Positions 27,066-35,684 of a DNA stretch of 64,000 nt are shown here, piece by piece; positions within the stretch are counted from its first letter, which is position 1, and every line of letters begins with the position of its first letter. The stretch spans positions 1-64,000 of the forward strand of contig DASRRH010000036.1 in NCBI GenBank assembly GCA_035695825.1, in the 5' to 3' direction. Source of the stretch: JAKEFM01 sp035695825 (GTDB lineage: Bacteria > Planctomycetota > UBA1135 > JAKEFM01). A program made the position numbers and the translations under genes. The notes beneath the pieces were generated by a model. The model was not told the DNA's origin. It worked only from the letters and a program-made list of their open reading frames with translations, and did no database searches.

Positions 27066-30020
27066 TCATTCCTCCCTCGCGCTCGGGCGCAGGGCGAAGA
27101 CCTCCCGCAGTTCCCGGGTCGAGAGCTCCGTCAGCCACGCCTCTCCCCCGCCGACGATCCTCTCCGCGAGCGCCTTCTTCGACTCGATCAGGTCGTCGAT
27201 CCGCTCCTCGAGCGTTCCCCGGCAGACGAACTTGTGCACCTGCACGTTCCGCTTCTGGCCGATCCGGAACGCGCGGTCCGTCGCCTGGCTCTCGACGGCG
27301 GGGTTCCACCAGCGGTCGACGTGGAAGACGTGGTTCGCCGCCGCGAGGTTCAACCCCGTCCCGCCCGCCCGGAGCGAGAGCACGAAGAGCGCCGGCCCCT
27401 CGGGGGACTCGAAGCGCGCCGTCATCTCGCTCCGCCTCCGCGCGGGGGTCCCGCCGTGGAGGTAGAGGACGTCCCGGCCGAAGCGTCGGGCGAGGTGGGG
27501 GACGAGGAGGTCGGCGAACTCGGTGAACTGGGTGAAGAGGAGGGCGCGCCCCCCCTCCGCCAACACCTCGTCCAGCAGCTCCTCGAGGCGCGTCACCTTC
27601 CCCGACCGCCCCGGGAACGGGCTCCCGTCCTTCAGGAAGTGGGCGGGGTGGTTGCAGACCTGCTTCAGTTTCGAGAGCGCCGCGAGCACGTTCCCCCGCC
27701 GCTCGATCCCCACGGCCCCCTCGATCCGGCCGAGCATCTCCTCGACGACGGCGCGGTAGAGGGTCGCCTGCTCCCGCGTCAGGCCGCAGGACTCCCTCGT
27801 CTCGATCTTCTCAGGGAGGTCGCGGATCACGTCGGGGTCGGTCTTCACGCGCCGCAGGAGGAAGGGCTGGACCAGCCGGCGCAGCCCTCGCGCGCGCCCC
27901 TCGTCGCCGTAGCGCTCGATCGGGAGCGCCCAGGTCTTCCGGAAGGCCGCCGAGGGCCCAAGGTAGCCCGGGTTCAGGAACTCGAAGATCGACCAGAGGT
28001 CGGAGAGCCGGTTCTCGACGGGCGTCCCGGTGAGGGCGACGCGGAACCGCGCGCGGAGCGAGCGGACGGCGCGCGACTGCTTCGTCTCCGCGTTCTTGAC
28101 GAACTGCGCCTCGTCGAGGACGAGCGTGTCCCACTCGACCTTTCCGAGCGCCTCGGCGTCGCGGAGCGCCGTCCCGTACGAGGTGAGCACGACGTCCGCG
28201 CCGGTGAAGCGCGCCCTCCGCCCCGCGCCGTGGTGGACCCGCGTCGAGAGGGAGGGTCCGAACCGCGCGATCTCCCTCTCCCAATTCCCGAGGACCGAGG
28301 TCGGGCAGACGACCAGCGTGGGGCCCTCTCGAGGAGCGGCGAGGAGCGCCGCGATCACCTCGACGGTCTTCCCGAGGCCCATGTCGTCGGCGAGGAGGGC
28401 GCCGAGCCCGAGGCGTCGCAGGAAGGAGAGCCAGGAGAGGCCCCGCTTCTGGTACGGGCGAAGCTCCGTGCGCAGCGCCGCCGGCACCGCCACCTCCTCG
28501 TACTTCGCGTCGACCAGGTCGCCGACCCACCCGGAGGTCGCCACCTCGTCGATCGGGAGGCCGAAGTCGCTCGCGGCGATCGTCTGGAGCGCCTGGCCGA
28601 GCGTCCCCCCTTCGATCCTCCGCATCGCCTCGAGGGCCCGGTCGAGGTCCTCGCGCCGCAGCTCCACCCACTCCCCCCGCACGCGGACGAGCGGGACCTT
28701 CAACTCCGAGAGCCTCTCGAACTCCTCCCGCGAGACCGCCTTCCCCCCGAGCGCCGCCTCCCAGTCGAAGGCGACGAGCGAGTCGAGGCCGAGCAAGCCG
28801 CTCCGCGCCGCGGCCTTCGAGGCCGGCTTGACCGTGAGGCGGAGCCCGAGCCGGGCCTCCCCCTTCTTCCACCACGCGGGAACGAGGACGCCGAAGCCGC
28901 TCTCCTCGAGGAGGCCCGAGGCCTCCCGGAGGAACCGCTGCGCGTCCGCCGCCGAGAAGGAGCACCGTTCGGGCGTGGCCTCCCGAAGCGCCTTCTCGAT
29001 CGGGTCGAAGAGCCTCGCCGCCCTCCCGAGGTCGGCGAGGAGCCGCTCGCCCGCGTCCGGGAAGCGCTTCGCGACGAGCTTCTCCCCCCGCCACACCCGG
29101 CGGGCGGGCACCCGGAGGCTCGGGTCGTCCGAGGCCTGGACCTCGAACGCGAGCCGCCACCGCCCCCGCTCCGTCCCGGGCTCCTCCAACCGGAAGCAGG
29201 TCCGGAACGGCGCGGCGGCGGACGCCGCCCGGAGCGGCAGCGTCCACGACTCGACCTCCTCCCGCAGGACCCGCAGCTCGGCCGGGCTCCCGGTGACGCC
29301 CGCGTCGGGCCCCTCGAGCGCGTCGAGCCACCGGTCGACGGAGTCGGCGGCCTCGCCCCGCCACGACCCCCCGTCCCGGGACCGGATCGCGGCGTCCACG
29401 AGAGTCCCGAGGAAGTCGACGAGCAGCGCCCTGCGGCCGACCGTGGGCTCCGCCGCGCGGCAGGCGTCGGGCATCGCCTCCGCCAACGCCCGCACCCTTT
29501 CGGCGTCGCGCGGGTCGTCGAGCACCGGCCTCCACCGCCCTTCGAGCCCCTCCCCCCGCTCGACGAGCCCGGGAGCGAAACGCTGCCGGGCGACGAGCTC
29601 GAGCGCGAGCTTGGCCGCTCGGGACCAGAACGCGACGTCGGTCCCGATCCGAGGCCACCTTCCTCCGACTCCTTCGACTTCCGCGGTCCCGGATCCTCCC
29701 CCCTCCGGCTCCCGGAGCCGCGAGAGGAACTCGAGCGCGTGGGCCGGGTCCCCCCGCAGTCCCGACACTCCCCGGGTCTCGAGCTCGCAGTTCCTCGGAA
29801 GGATGACCTCGAAGCGCCCCGGCTTCCCGAGGGTATCGCCGGTGGCGGCACGGAGGTCGCGCGCCCGCACGCGGCGCCCTCTCTCCCAGACGCGTTCGCC
29901 CCAGAAGAAGAGCGCCCCTTCCGCCCACGCCGCGTGCAGGACGAACTGCCGCGCCGGAACCCCGGGCCTTCGTTCGGCGAGCCCGACGGACTCCCGCGCT
30001 CTCGTGATCACCGCCTCCAT
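27066..30020 (-). CDS. SNF2/Rad54-family DNA helicase-like ATPase
   Basis: The product is 984 residues from the ATG at 30020 (MEAVITRARESVGLAERRPG). A large N-terminal region of about 480 residues includes the SNF2-associated bacterial domain. The ATPase core follows: LADDMGLGKTVEVIAALL (motif I), LVLDEAQFVKN (DEAQ instead of DEAH), VALTGTPVENRLSDLWSIFE, and LLFTQFTEFADLLVPHL in the second lobe. AGGTGLNLAAANHVFHVDRW and ATDRAFRIGQKRNV complete it. It moves on double-stranded DNA rather than unwinding it, by family. It is followed after 4 bases by the SWIM gene. Confidence 0.92.
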   Translation of the reverse strand: MEAVITRARESVGLAERRPGVPARQFVLHAAWAEGALFFWGERVWERGRRVRARDLRAATGDTLGKPGRFEVILPRNCELETRGVSGLRGDPAHALEFLSRLREPEGGGSGTAEVEGVGGRWPRIGTDVAFWSRAAKLALELVARQRFAPGLVERGEGLEGRWRPVLDDPRDAERVRALAEAMPDACRAAEPTVGRRALLVDFLGTLVDAAIRSRDGGSWRGEAADSVDRWLDALEGPDAGVTGSPAELRVLREEVESWTLPLRAASAAAPFRTCFRLEEPGTERGRWRLAFEVQASDDPSLRVPARRVWRGEKLVAKRFPDAGERLLADLGRAARLFDPIEKALREATPERCSFSAADAQRFLREASGLLEESGFGVLVPAWWKKGEARLGLRLTVKPASKAAARSGLLGLDSLVAFDWEAALGGKAVSREEFERLSELKVPLVRVRGEWVELRREDLDRALEAMRRIEGGTLGQALQTIAASDFGLPIDEVATSGWVGDLVDAKYEEVAVPAALRTELRPYQKRGLSWLSFLRRLGLGALLADDMGLGKTVEVIAALLAAPREGPTLVVCPTSVLGNWEREIARFGPSLSTRVHHGAGRRARFTGADVVLTSYGTALRDAEALGKVEWDTLVLDEAQFVKNAETKQSRAVRSLRARFRVALTGTPVENRLSDLWSIFEFLNPGYLGPSAAFRKTWALPIERYGDEGRARGLRRLVQPFLLRRVKTDPDVIRDLPEKIETRESCGLTREQATLYRAVVEEMLGRIEGAVGIERRGNVLAALSKLKQVCNHPAHFLKDGSPFPGRSGKVTRLEELLDEVLAEGGRALLFTQFTEFADLLVPHLARRFGRDVLYLHGGTPARRRSEMTARFESPEGPALFVLSLRAGGTGLNLAAANHVFHVDRWWNPAVESQATDRAFRIGQKRNVQVHKFVCRGTLEERIDDLIESKKALAERIVGGGEAWLTELSTRELREVFALRPSAREE

Positions 30021-30075
30021 GGAGGGACGACTCCCTAATCGGGTTGCGGCGGCCGTCAAGGTTAGGTCCAAGGGA
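29974..30075. repeat. degenerate direct repeat, copy A (5' end of the SNF2 gene)
   Basis: A 102-base segment spanning the first 16 codons of the SNF2 gene and about 55 bases upstream. It recurs as copy B 191 bases further along the plus strand. The best-conserved blocks are tcggcgagc, ggagggacg, gcggcggcc and ggtcc. By eye roughly three quarters of positions match. Confidence 0.7.
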
Positions 30076-30164
30076 AGCGAGCCGGTCGCGGCGTCCGCAC
30101 GGAACGACCCACGGGATGGGTCGATTCGTTCGGGGGCTCCGATAGCAGGTCGACGCGACCCGAG

Positions 30165-30265
30165 TCGGCGAGCGCGACGAACTCCAGTGGTCACCCGACC
30201 ACGGCTTCCTCGGAGGGACGGGCTCCAATTCGGGCCGCGGCGGCCTCGAGGTTTGGTCCGAGGGA
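30165..30265. repeat. degenerate direct repeat, copy B (remnant of the SNF2 gene 5' end)
   Basis: A 101-base segment resembling copy A, with only one or two single-base gaps. Read on the minus strand, the coding part gives EEAVV then, after a stop, EFVALAD, against MEAVI and ESVGLAE in the intact gene. This points to a decayed partial tandem duplication of the promoter and start region. It has no start codon and no function that I can see. Confidence 0.65.
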
Positions 30266-30751
30266 GGGCCGGGGACCCCCTGGAACCGGACCTCAGCCCG
30301 GATTTCGAGGACCCCGCGGCCCTCCACGATCCTCCGCGCCGCGGCAGCCCAGACCCCTTTGAAACTCGGGTCGGGATCCTTCTCGAGTCCCGTTCACACC
30401 GGGCCTCTGGTCGCGTTCGCCGACATCGTCAAGGAGCTGCCGCCCGCGCCGCCGGAACTCCTCGAGGGTCGGCGCGGCGATTCGGACGAGGGGTGAACTC
30501 GGCGCCGATCCGGGAGCCCGGGAATCGCAGCCCGACGGGGGGATGGATGGGGAGATCCGAGCGGGAGGCCGGGAGTCCCCGAGAGAGGGCTCCCGTGTAG
30601 GCAACGGGTCGCAGGCCGGATAGAGTTGCGCGCCGGCCCCGGGAGGAATTCCGGGGGTTTCGGACGTCGACCCATCCGCCCCTTCGAGGACGCGAGAAAG
30701 AGCTCGCGAGCGCGCCAGGAGCGTGGCGGCTGGCGACGAGGAGGTTGGGCG
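30266..30751. other. 486 bases without a recognisable gene
   Basis: GC-rich sequence between the SNF2 repeat remnant and the VCBS protein gene. Open frames here lack homology, have no plausible signal or ribosome binding site and look like chance. A GGAGG lies near 30740 just before the VCBS gene and belongs to it. No clear promoter, RNA or palindrome stands out. Confidence 0.5.
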
Positions 30752-31456
30752 ATGAAGTGGACCGTGAAGACCTGGAGTGCGGTCGCGTCCGCTTTCCTGG
30801 GGCTGGCTTCGCTTGCGCCGGCGCAGCCGTTCGGGTTCACGCATCAGATGCTTCCCGCGGAGAACGACTCCACCGCGGCCCTCGCCCTCGGGGACGTGGA
30901 CGGCGATCTCGACGCGTTCGTGGGGAACGGCGGACTCTCCGCATCCGGTGCTCAGAATCGTCTCTACCTCAACGGCGGGACGGGGGCCTTGACGGACCTC
31001 ACCGCGACGAACCTGCCGGCCGTTCTCGACAACACGGCCGCGGCCGCGCTCGGGGACGTGGACGGGGACGGCGACCTCGACGCGTTCGCGGGCAACGCCT
31101 CGCGGCAGGACCGCCTCTACACGAACCTCGCCCGCCAGGTGGCCTGGCGGGCAGTCCCGAGAGCCGGGAAACCGCTGGTCCTCGACCTCTTCGGGCCGGG
31201 AGGTGGCCTCTGGGTCCTCGGCGCGTCGCTTTCGAGCGCGAGCATCCCGCTCTTCCCCTTCGGCACGCTGCGGCTCGATCCCACGACCCTGTTCATCGTG
31301 GGGGGCGGCGCACTCGACCCGCAGGGCCGCGCGAGCCTGTCGTTCCTCGTGCCCGCGAACCCCGCTCTGGTCGGTCTCTCCCTGTACTGGCAGGCGGCGG
31401 TCGGGCCGCCGCTGCTCTTGACGAACCTCGAGATCACGACCGTCACGGGGCTCTGA
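30752..31456 (+). CDS. secreted FG-GAP/VCBS-repeat protein
   Basis: The product is 234 residues from the ATG at 30752, preceded by GGAGG. A signal peptide (TWSAVASAFLGLASLAPAQP) leads into two calcium-binding VCBS-type units: ALALGDVDGDLDAFVGNGG and AAALGDVDGDGDLDAFAGNA. The first lacks two residues (Gly-Asp) of the usual GDVDGDGDLD loop. A C-terminal beta domain (GGGALDPQGRASLSFLVPAN, ALVGLSLYWQAAVGPPLLLT) resembles the ending of many planctomycete secreted proteins. With only two units it is short for this class, so it may be an internally deleted member. Function unknown; extracellular, probably adhesive or structural. Confidence 0.8.
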   Translation: MKWTVKTWSAVASAFLGLASLAPAQPFGFTHQMLPAENDSTAALALGDVDGDLDAFVGNGGLSASGAQNRLYLNGGTGALTDLTATNLPAVLDNTAAAALGDVDGDGDLDAFAGNASRQDRLYTNLARQVAWRAVPRAGKPLVLDLFGPGGGLWVLGASLSSASIPLFPFGTLRLDPTTLFIVGGGALDPQGRASLSFLVPANPALVGLSLYWQAAVGPPLLLTNLEITTVTGL

Positions 31457-31592
31457 CTTCCCTTGGGGGGAGAGCCAGACTCGCGCCGGGCCGGCCCCCG
31501 GTGTGGGGCGCCGCGGCGCGGAGGTCATCGCCGGGGTCTCGACCGGGCAGCGCCGGCGGAACCGCCTCCGCTCCTCGCCGCACCGCGCGGGC

Positions 31593-33269
31593 TCAGCCGG
31601 CCGAGCCTCGATTCGGGATCGGGCCGGCCGCGATCTCGGGAGCGACCCACCCCGTCCGGACCGGCTTCGGAAGCACGTCGAGGTGCCTCCGCCACCTCGC
31701 GTCGTCGGGCTGCGGGTGGTCCTCGCGGAAGTGGACCCCCCTCGACTCCCGCCGCGCGAGGGCGCTCTCCGTCAGGAGGTTCGCGACCGTGAGCATGTTC
31801 GCGAGCTCCCAGCCGCGCGGCCCCGCGAACGAGCGGGTGAGGGCGTACCGGCTCCAGAACCGGAGCATCTGCCGCGTCTCGACCAGCCCCTCCTCCGTCC
31901 GCTCCACGCCGACGAGGCGGCCGAGGAGGGACTTCATCGAGTAGAGCAGGTCCGTCTCGTTCAGGTCCGCCCCCGAGGTCGGCGTCCTCCGACCCGGGAC
32001 GCGGAGGTCGGGCTCCGGCCGCTTCGGGGCCGTTCTCTCCTCGGCCGCCGCCGCGCCGGCCGCGCGGCCGAGGACGAGGCCTTCGAGGAGAGAGTTCGAG
32101 CCGAGCCGGTTCGCGCCGTGGAGCCCGGAGGAGGCGACCTCGCCGCACGCGAAGAGGCCGGGCACGTCCGCGCGGCCGTCCGCGTCGACCGCGATCCCCC
32201 CCACCCAGTAGTGCGCGCCCGGTCGGACCGGGATCGGGTCGCGCGCGAGGTCGAGGTCGAAGTCGCCGCAGACCGCGGCGAGCCCGGGGAATCGGCGGGG
32301 AGCGTCCGGCACGCCACGGAGGTCGAGGAAGACGTGCGTGTCGCCGGTCTCGACCATGCGCCGCTGGATCGCGCGGGAGACGACGTCGCGGGGGGCGAGC
32401 TCGGCGTCGGGGTGGACCTCCTTCATGAAGGCGACGCCGCCGCGATCGCGGAGGACCGCCCCCGCCCCGCGGACGACCTCGGAGATCAGTACGCGGGCGG
32501 CGCCGGCGATGTAGAGGAGGGTCGGGTGGAACTGGACGAACTCGAGGTCGCGCAGGCGCGCCCCCGCCCGGAACGCGAGCGCGAGGCCGTCCCCGGTCGC
32601 GATCTCGGGATTCGTCGTCTCCCGGTAGAGCTGCCCCGCGCCGCCCGTCGCGAGGACCGTCGCCCCCGCGGCGAGGAGGAGGAAGCCCGACCCCTCGCTC
32701 CAGGCGAGGGCCCCGCCGCATCGGCCGTCGTCGTTCCGGACGAGGTCGAGGACGAAGGTCCGCTCGAGGGTCTCGATCCTCTCGGCGCGCCTCGCCCGAT
32801 CGATCAAGGCGCGCTCGATCTCGAGGCCGGTCCGGTCCCCGGAGTGGACGATCCGCGCCCGGCCGTGCCCCCCCTCGCGGAGGAGGGCGAGGCGGCCCTC
32901 GGCCTCCTCGAACTTCGCCCCCCAGGACCGCAGGCGCTCGATCGCCGATCGAGCCCCGGTCGTGACGCGCCGGACGACGGCTTCTTCGGAGAGCCCCGCC
33001 CCCGCGGCGAGCGTGTCCTCGGCGTGGCGCTCCGGCGAGTCGTCCGGGCCGAGGGGAGCAGCGACGCCTCCCTGCGCCCACTCGGTGTTCGTCTTCGACA
33101 GGTATCCCTTCGCGACGAGGGCGACCGAGCCGCGCTCGGCCGCCTCGACGGCCGCCGAGATCCCCGCGGCTCCCGATCCGACGACGAGGACGTCGCTGAA
33201 GAGGACGGGGACTCGCCGAAGGTCGACGTCCGCGAGGCTTCGCGGGATCTGGATCTCGGGCTCCGTCAT
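31593..33269 (-). CDS. nadB: L-aspartate oxidase
   Basis: FAD enzyme oxidising L-aspartate to iminoaspartate, first step of de novo NAD synthesis. The product is 558 residues from the ATG at 33269 (MTEPEIQIPRSLADVDLRRV). The FAD Rossmann motif DVLVVGSGAAGISAAVEAAE is at about 26-45. The family blocks TNTEWAQGGVAAPL, ATGGAGQLYRETTNPEIATG, FVQFHPTLLY and GLHGANRLGSNSLLEGLVLG are intact. The helical C-terminal domain has RRESRGVHFREDHP. No nadA or nadC lies next to it, so it is a stand-alone gene. Confidence 0.93.
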   Translation of the reverse strand: MTEPEIQIPRSLADVDLRRVPVLFSDVLVVGSGAAGISAAVEAAERGSVALVAKGYLSKTNTEWAQGGVAAPLGPDDSPERHAEDTLAAGAGLSEEAVVRRVTTGARSAIERLRSWGAKFEEAEGRLALLREGGHGRARIVHSGDRTGLEIERALIDRARRAERIETLERTFVLDLVRNDDGRCGGALAWSEGSGFLLLAAGATVLATGGAGQLYRETTNPEIATGDGLALAFRAGARLRDLEFVQFHPTLLYIAGAARVLISEVVRGAGAVLRDRGGVAFMKEVHPDAELAPRDVVSRAIQRRMVETGDTHVFLDLRGVPDAPRRFPGLAAVCGDFDLDLARDPIPVRPGAHYWVGGIAVDADGRADVPGLFACGEVASSGLHGANRLGSNSLLEGLVLGRAAGAAAAEERTAPKRPEPDLRVPGRRTPTSGADLNETDLLYSMKSLLGRLVGVERTEEGLVETRQMLRFWSRYALTRSFAGPRGWELANMLTVANLLTESALARRESRGVHFREDHPQPDDARWRRHLDVLPKPVRTGWVAPEIAAGPIPNRGSAG

Positions 33270-33334
33270 GGCTCGCGGAAGGATGGAGGGGAGCCGCCAA
33301 AGCTCCAAGCATCGACTTCCGTGAGGTCCCCCCC

Positions 33335-33363
33335 TTGACAAGACCGGAAAGGAAGGCTAACGG
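33335..33363 (+). promoter_or_regulatory. promoter of the small peptide-lexA unit
   Basis: Perfect TTGACA (33335-33340), a 17-base spacer, and a poor -10 TAACGG (33358-33363). The -10 sits inside the left arm of the inverted repeat described next, an arrangement typical of a repressible promoter. Confidence 0.5.
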
Positions 33364-33380
33364 ATAGGCTCTTGTTAGCC
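33355..33380. promoter_or_regulatory. palindromic operator candidate upstream of lexA
   Basis: Perfect 7-base inverted repeat GGCTAAC (33355-33361) and GTTAGCC (33374-33380), 12 bases apart, covering the -10 and expected start of transcription. Position suggests autorepression by LexA. The sequence differs from known LexA boxes of other phyla (for example CTGT-N8-ACAG or GAAC-N4-GTTC), so the assignment is inference; a transcribed hairpin is the alternative. Confidence 0.45.
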
Positions 33381-33439
33381 CCAAGGACTTGCGGGGACGC
33401 CCGGCGCGCCCCCAATATGGTCGAGAACAGGAGGCAGCC

Positions 33440-33526
33440 ATGATCACGAGTGCGAGACCCTACTTCCGGCGGCTCGGGACGACCTTCTTCTTCGCCCTCC
33501 TCATCGTCGTCGCGGTCTTCTCGTAG
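33440..33526 (+). CDS. 28-residue single-pass membrane peptide in the lexA leader
   Basis: An ATG at 33440 preceded by AGGAGG at 6-base spacing encodes 28 residues: a basic N-terminus (MITSARPYFRRLG) and a hydrophobic C-terminal segment (TTFFFALLIVVAVFS), ending at TAG 33526. The ribosome binding site is among the strongest in the window. It lies downstream of the promoter and operator and 48 bases before lexA, so it should be co-expressed with lexA. Size, topology and context resemble SOS-induced small membrane proteins such as SidA or TisB, although no sequence similarity is claimed. The alternative is a translated leader that modulates lexA. Confidence 0.6.
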   Translation: MITSARPYFRRLGTTFFFALLIVVAVFS

Positions 33527-33574
33527 GGCTCCTCCCCGTACCGCGGCGTTTGCCCTAGGCTTTCCGTGTCCGCC

Positions 33575-34195
33575 ATGGACGCTCCCCTGACCGAACGCCA
33601 GCACCGGGTCCTCCGGTTCATCGAAGAGTACTGGAGGGAGCGGGGCATCGCCCCGACCCTCGAGGAGATCGGCCGGCACCTCAAGGTCCACCGGGTCACC
33701 ATCTTCGGCCACGTCCAGGAGCTGGTCCGGAAGGGGTACCTCGAGAAGACCGCCCCCCTCGCCTCCCGATCCCTCCGGGTGGTCCCGACCGAGGAACAGG
33801 GGTCGAAGAGGCCGACCCTCCCCTTGCTCGGGGTGATCGCAGCGGGCTCTCCCCTCGAGGCGATCGAGAACGCCGAGACGCTCGACGTCGACGACCTCGT
33901 CCCCTCCGGCCCCGACGTCTACGTCCTCAAGGTGAAGGGGGACTCGATGATCGAGGATGGGATCCGGGAAGGGGACTACATCCTCGTCCAGCGCCGCTCG
34001 ACGGCCCGGAGCGGCGAGACCGTGGTCGCCGTCCTCGACGGGGGCGAGGCTACGTTGAAGCGCTTCTACCGCGAGGGGAGCCGGATCCGCCTCGAGCCCG
34101 CGAACCGGAACCTCTCCCCCATCGTCGTCGACAGCGTCGAGATCCGGGGCGTCGTGATCGGGTTGCTCCGCCGATACGGGCAGGGGCCTTCCTAA
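33575..34195 (+). CDS. lexA: LexA repressor
   Basis: SOS repressor and self-cleaving S24 protease. From the ATG at 33575 it is 206 residues; a GTG three codons upstream (33566) is an alternative. The N-terminal winged helix reads LTERQHRVLRFIEEYWRERG and PTLEEIGRHLKVHRVTIFGH. The cleavage site is Ala90-Gly91 in GVIAAGSPLEA, the nucleophile is Ser124 in GDSMIEDGI, and the general base is Lys162 in EATLKRF. All residues needed for RecA-stimulated autocleavage are present. No imuA/imuB or recA is adjacent. It converges on the lysine aminotransferase gene. Confidence 0.93.
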   Translation: MDAPLTERQHRVLRFIEEYWRERGIAPTLEEIGRHLKVHRVTIFGHVQELVRKGYLEKTAPLASRSLRVVPTEEQGSKRPTLPLLGVIAAGSPLEAIENAETLDVDDLVPSGPDVYVLKVKGDSMIEDGIREGDYILVQRRSTARSGETVVAVLDGGEATLKRFYREGSRIRLEPANRNLSPIVVDSVEIRGVVIGLLRRYGQGPS

Positions 34196-34253
34196 CCGCT
34201 CTCGAGGAAGTTCCGTTCGAGCGATATCTCTCCGCCGGCCCGGCTCCTGACCT

Positions 34254-35585
34254 CTATTCCATCTCCCGGGCGGCCTCGGCGAGGACCTTCGCCCCGCGTT
34301 CGATTGCCTCCGGCCGGACGTCGAGGGCGGGCCGCAGGCGGATCGAGTGGGTCCCGCAGCGCAGGGCGAGGAGGCGCCGGCGGTAGAGCCGTTTCATCAT
34401 TTCCTCCCGCGCCTCGGGCGTCGGCAGGTCGAAGGCGAGGAGGCAGCCCCGCCCGCGGACGTTGTGGAGAAGGCGTGGAAACTCGGCGGAGACCTGGCGA
34501 AGGAGCGCGAGGCCGAGCTCGCCCGCCGCCGCCGCGTTCTCCGCGAGCCCCTCGTCCCGGACGATCTCGAGGACGCGGCGGGAGCGGACCATGTCGACGA
34601 GGTTGCCCCCCCACGTCGAGTTGATCCGGCTCGATTCCCGGAGGACGTTGTCGGGGACCTCTTCGAGCCGCTGACCCGCGAAGAAGCCGCAGACCTGTGC
34701 CTTCTTCCCGAACGCGACGAGGTCGGGCTCGGCGCCGGGGAAGTGCTCGAAGCACCAGCGCTTGCCGGTCGCGAAGAACCCGGTCTGCACCTCGTCGTAG
34801 ACGAGGAGGCATCCCTTCTCGTCGGCCATCCCCCGGAGGGAGCGGAGGAACTCGCCCCGGAAGTGGCGGTCCCCCCCCTCGCACTGGATCGGCTCGATCA
34901 GGATGCAGGCGACGTCCTCGCCGCGCTCGGAGAGGGCGGCGTCGATCTCCTCGAGGGCGGAGCGCTCCGCGGCGACCGTCCGGGCGAGGTTCTCCCCCTC
35001 GAGGGGAAAGGCGCAGGCGGGAGAGGAGACGCGCGGCCAGGGGAACTTGGGGAACAGGGCGACCTTCCGCGGGTCGGCCGTGTTCGTCAGGGAGAGGGTG
35101 TAGCCGCTGCGGCCGTGGAAGGCGTGGCGGAAGTGGAGGACCTGCGTCCCGGCCTCTCCCTTCGTCCCGGCGGCCCGGTTCTTCTTGACCCTCCAATCGA
35201 ACGCGGCCTTCAGGGCGTTCTCGACCGCGAGCGCTCCCCCGTCGACGAAGAAGGTCCTCTCGTAGCCCGCCGGAAGGACCGTCTTCCCGAAGAGGTCGAC
35301 GAACGCGGCGAACTCGGGGGTGTAGAAATCGGAGTTCGAGGGCTTGTTGACGGCGGCCCGGACGAGCTCGTCGAGGAAGTCCCGTTCGAAGAGAGCCGGG
35401 TGGTTCCAGCCGAGGGGAAGCGTCGAATAACAGGTGAAGAAGTCGAGGAAAACGTCCCCCGACCTCCCGTCGACGAGGTCCGAGCCCCGGCAGCGGGCGA
35501 GGTCGGGGACGATCGCCTCCCCGTCGACCAGGATGTGGGGGCGGAGGAGGTCGTGGACGGCCTTGGGGGAAGGGAGGGGGCGCAT
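34254..35585 (-). CDS. lat: L-lysine 6-transaminase
   Basis: PLP class III aminotransferase transferring the epsilon-amino group of lysine to 2-oxoglutarate, giving aminoadipate semialdehyde. The product is 443 residues. The LAT-specific N-terminus LLRPHILVDGEAIVPDLARC and the block YDEVQTGFFATGKRWCFEHF are present. The PLP lysine lies in AFGKKAQVCG (about residues 294-295). The ring and substrate region FHGRSGYTLSLTNTADPRK is also typical. The dehydrogenase 99 bases upstream on the same strand would oxidise its product, supporting the specific call. Confidence 0.9.
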   Translation of the reverse strand: MRPLPSPKAVHDLLRPHILVDGEAIVPDLARCRGSDLVDGRSGDVFLDFFTCYSTLPLGWNHPALFERDFLDELVRAAVNKPSNSDFYTPEFAAFVDLFGKTVLPAGYERTFFVDGGALAVENALKAAFDWRVKKNRAAGTKGEAGTQVLHFRHAFHGRSGYTLSLTNTADPRKVALFPKFPWPRVSSPACAFPLEGENLARTVAAERSALEEIDAALSERGEDVACILIEPIQCEGGDRHFRGEFLRSLRGMADEKGCLLVYDEVQTGFFATGKRWCFEHFPGAEPDLVAFGKKAQVCGFFAGQRLEEVPDNVLRESSRINSTWGGNLVDMVRSRRVLEIVRDEGLAENAAAAGELGLALLRQVSAEFPRLLHNVRGRGCLLAFDLPTPEAREEMMKRLYRRRLLALRCGTHSIRLRPALDVRPEAIERGAKVLAEAAREME

Positions 35586-35684
35586 CGGGGGGAATCCGGG
35601 GAATCGCGGTGGAGCGGGCGGGGAGGGACCGGCCCCGGGAGATCCCGCGTGGGATCCCGGGCCCGCCCCGAGGGCCCGTCCGCG

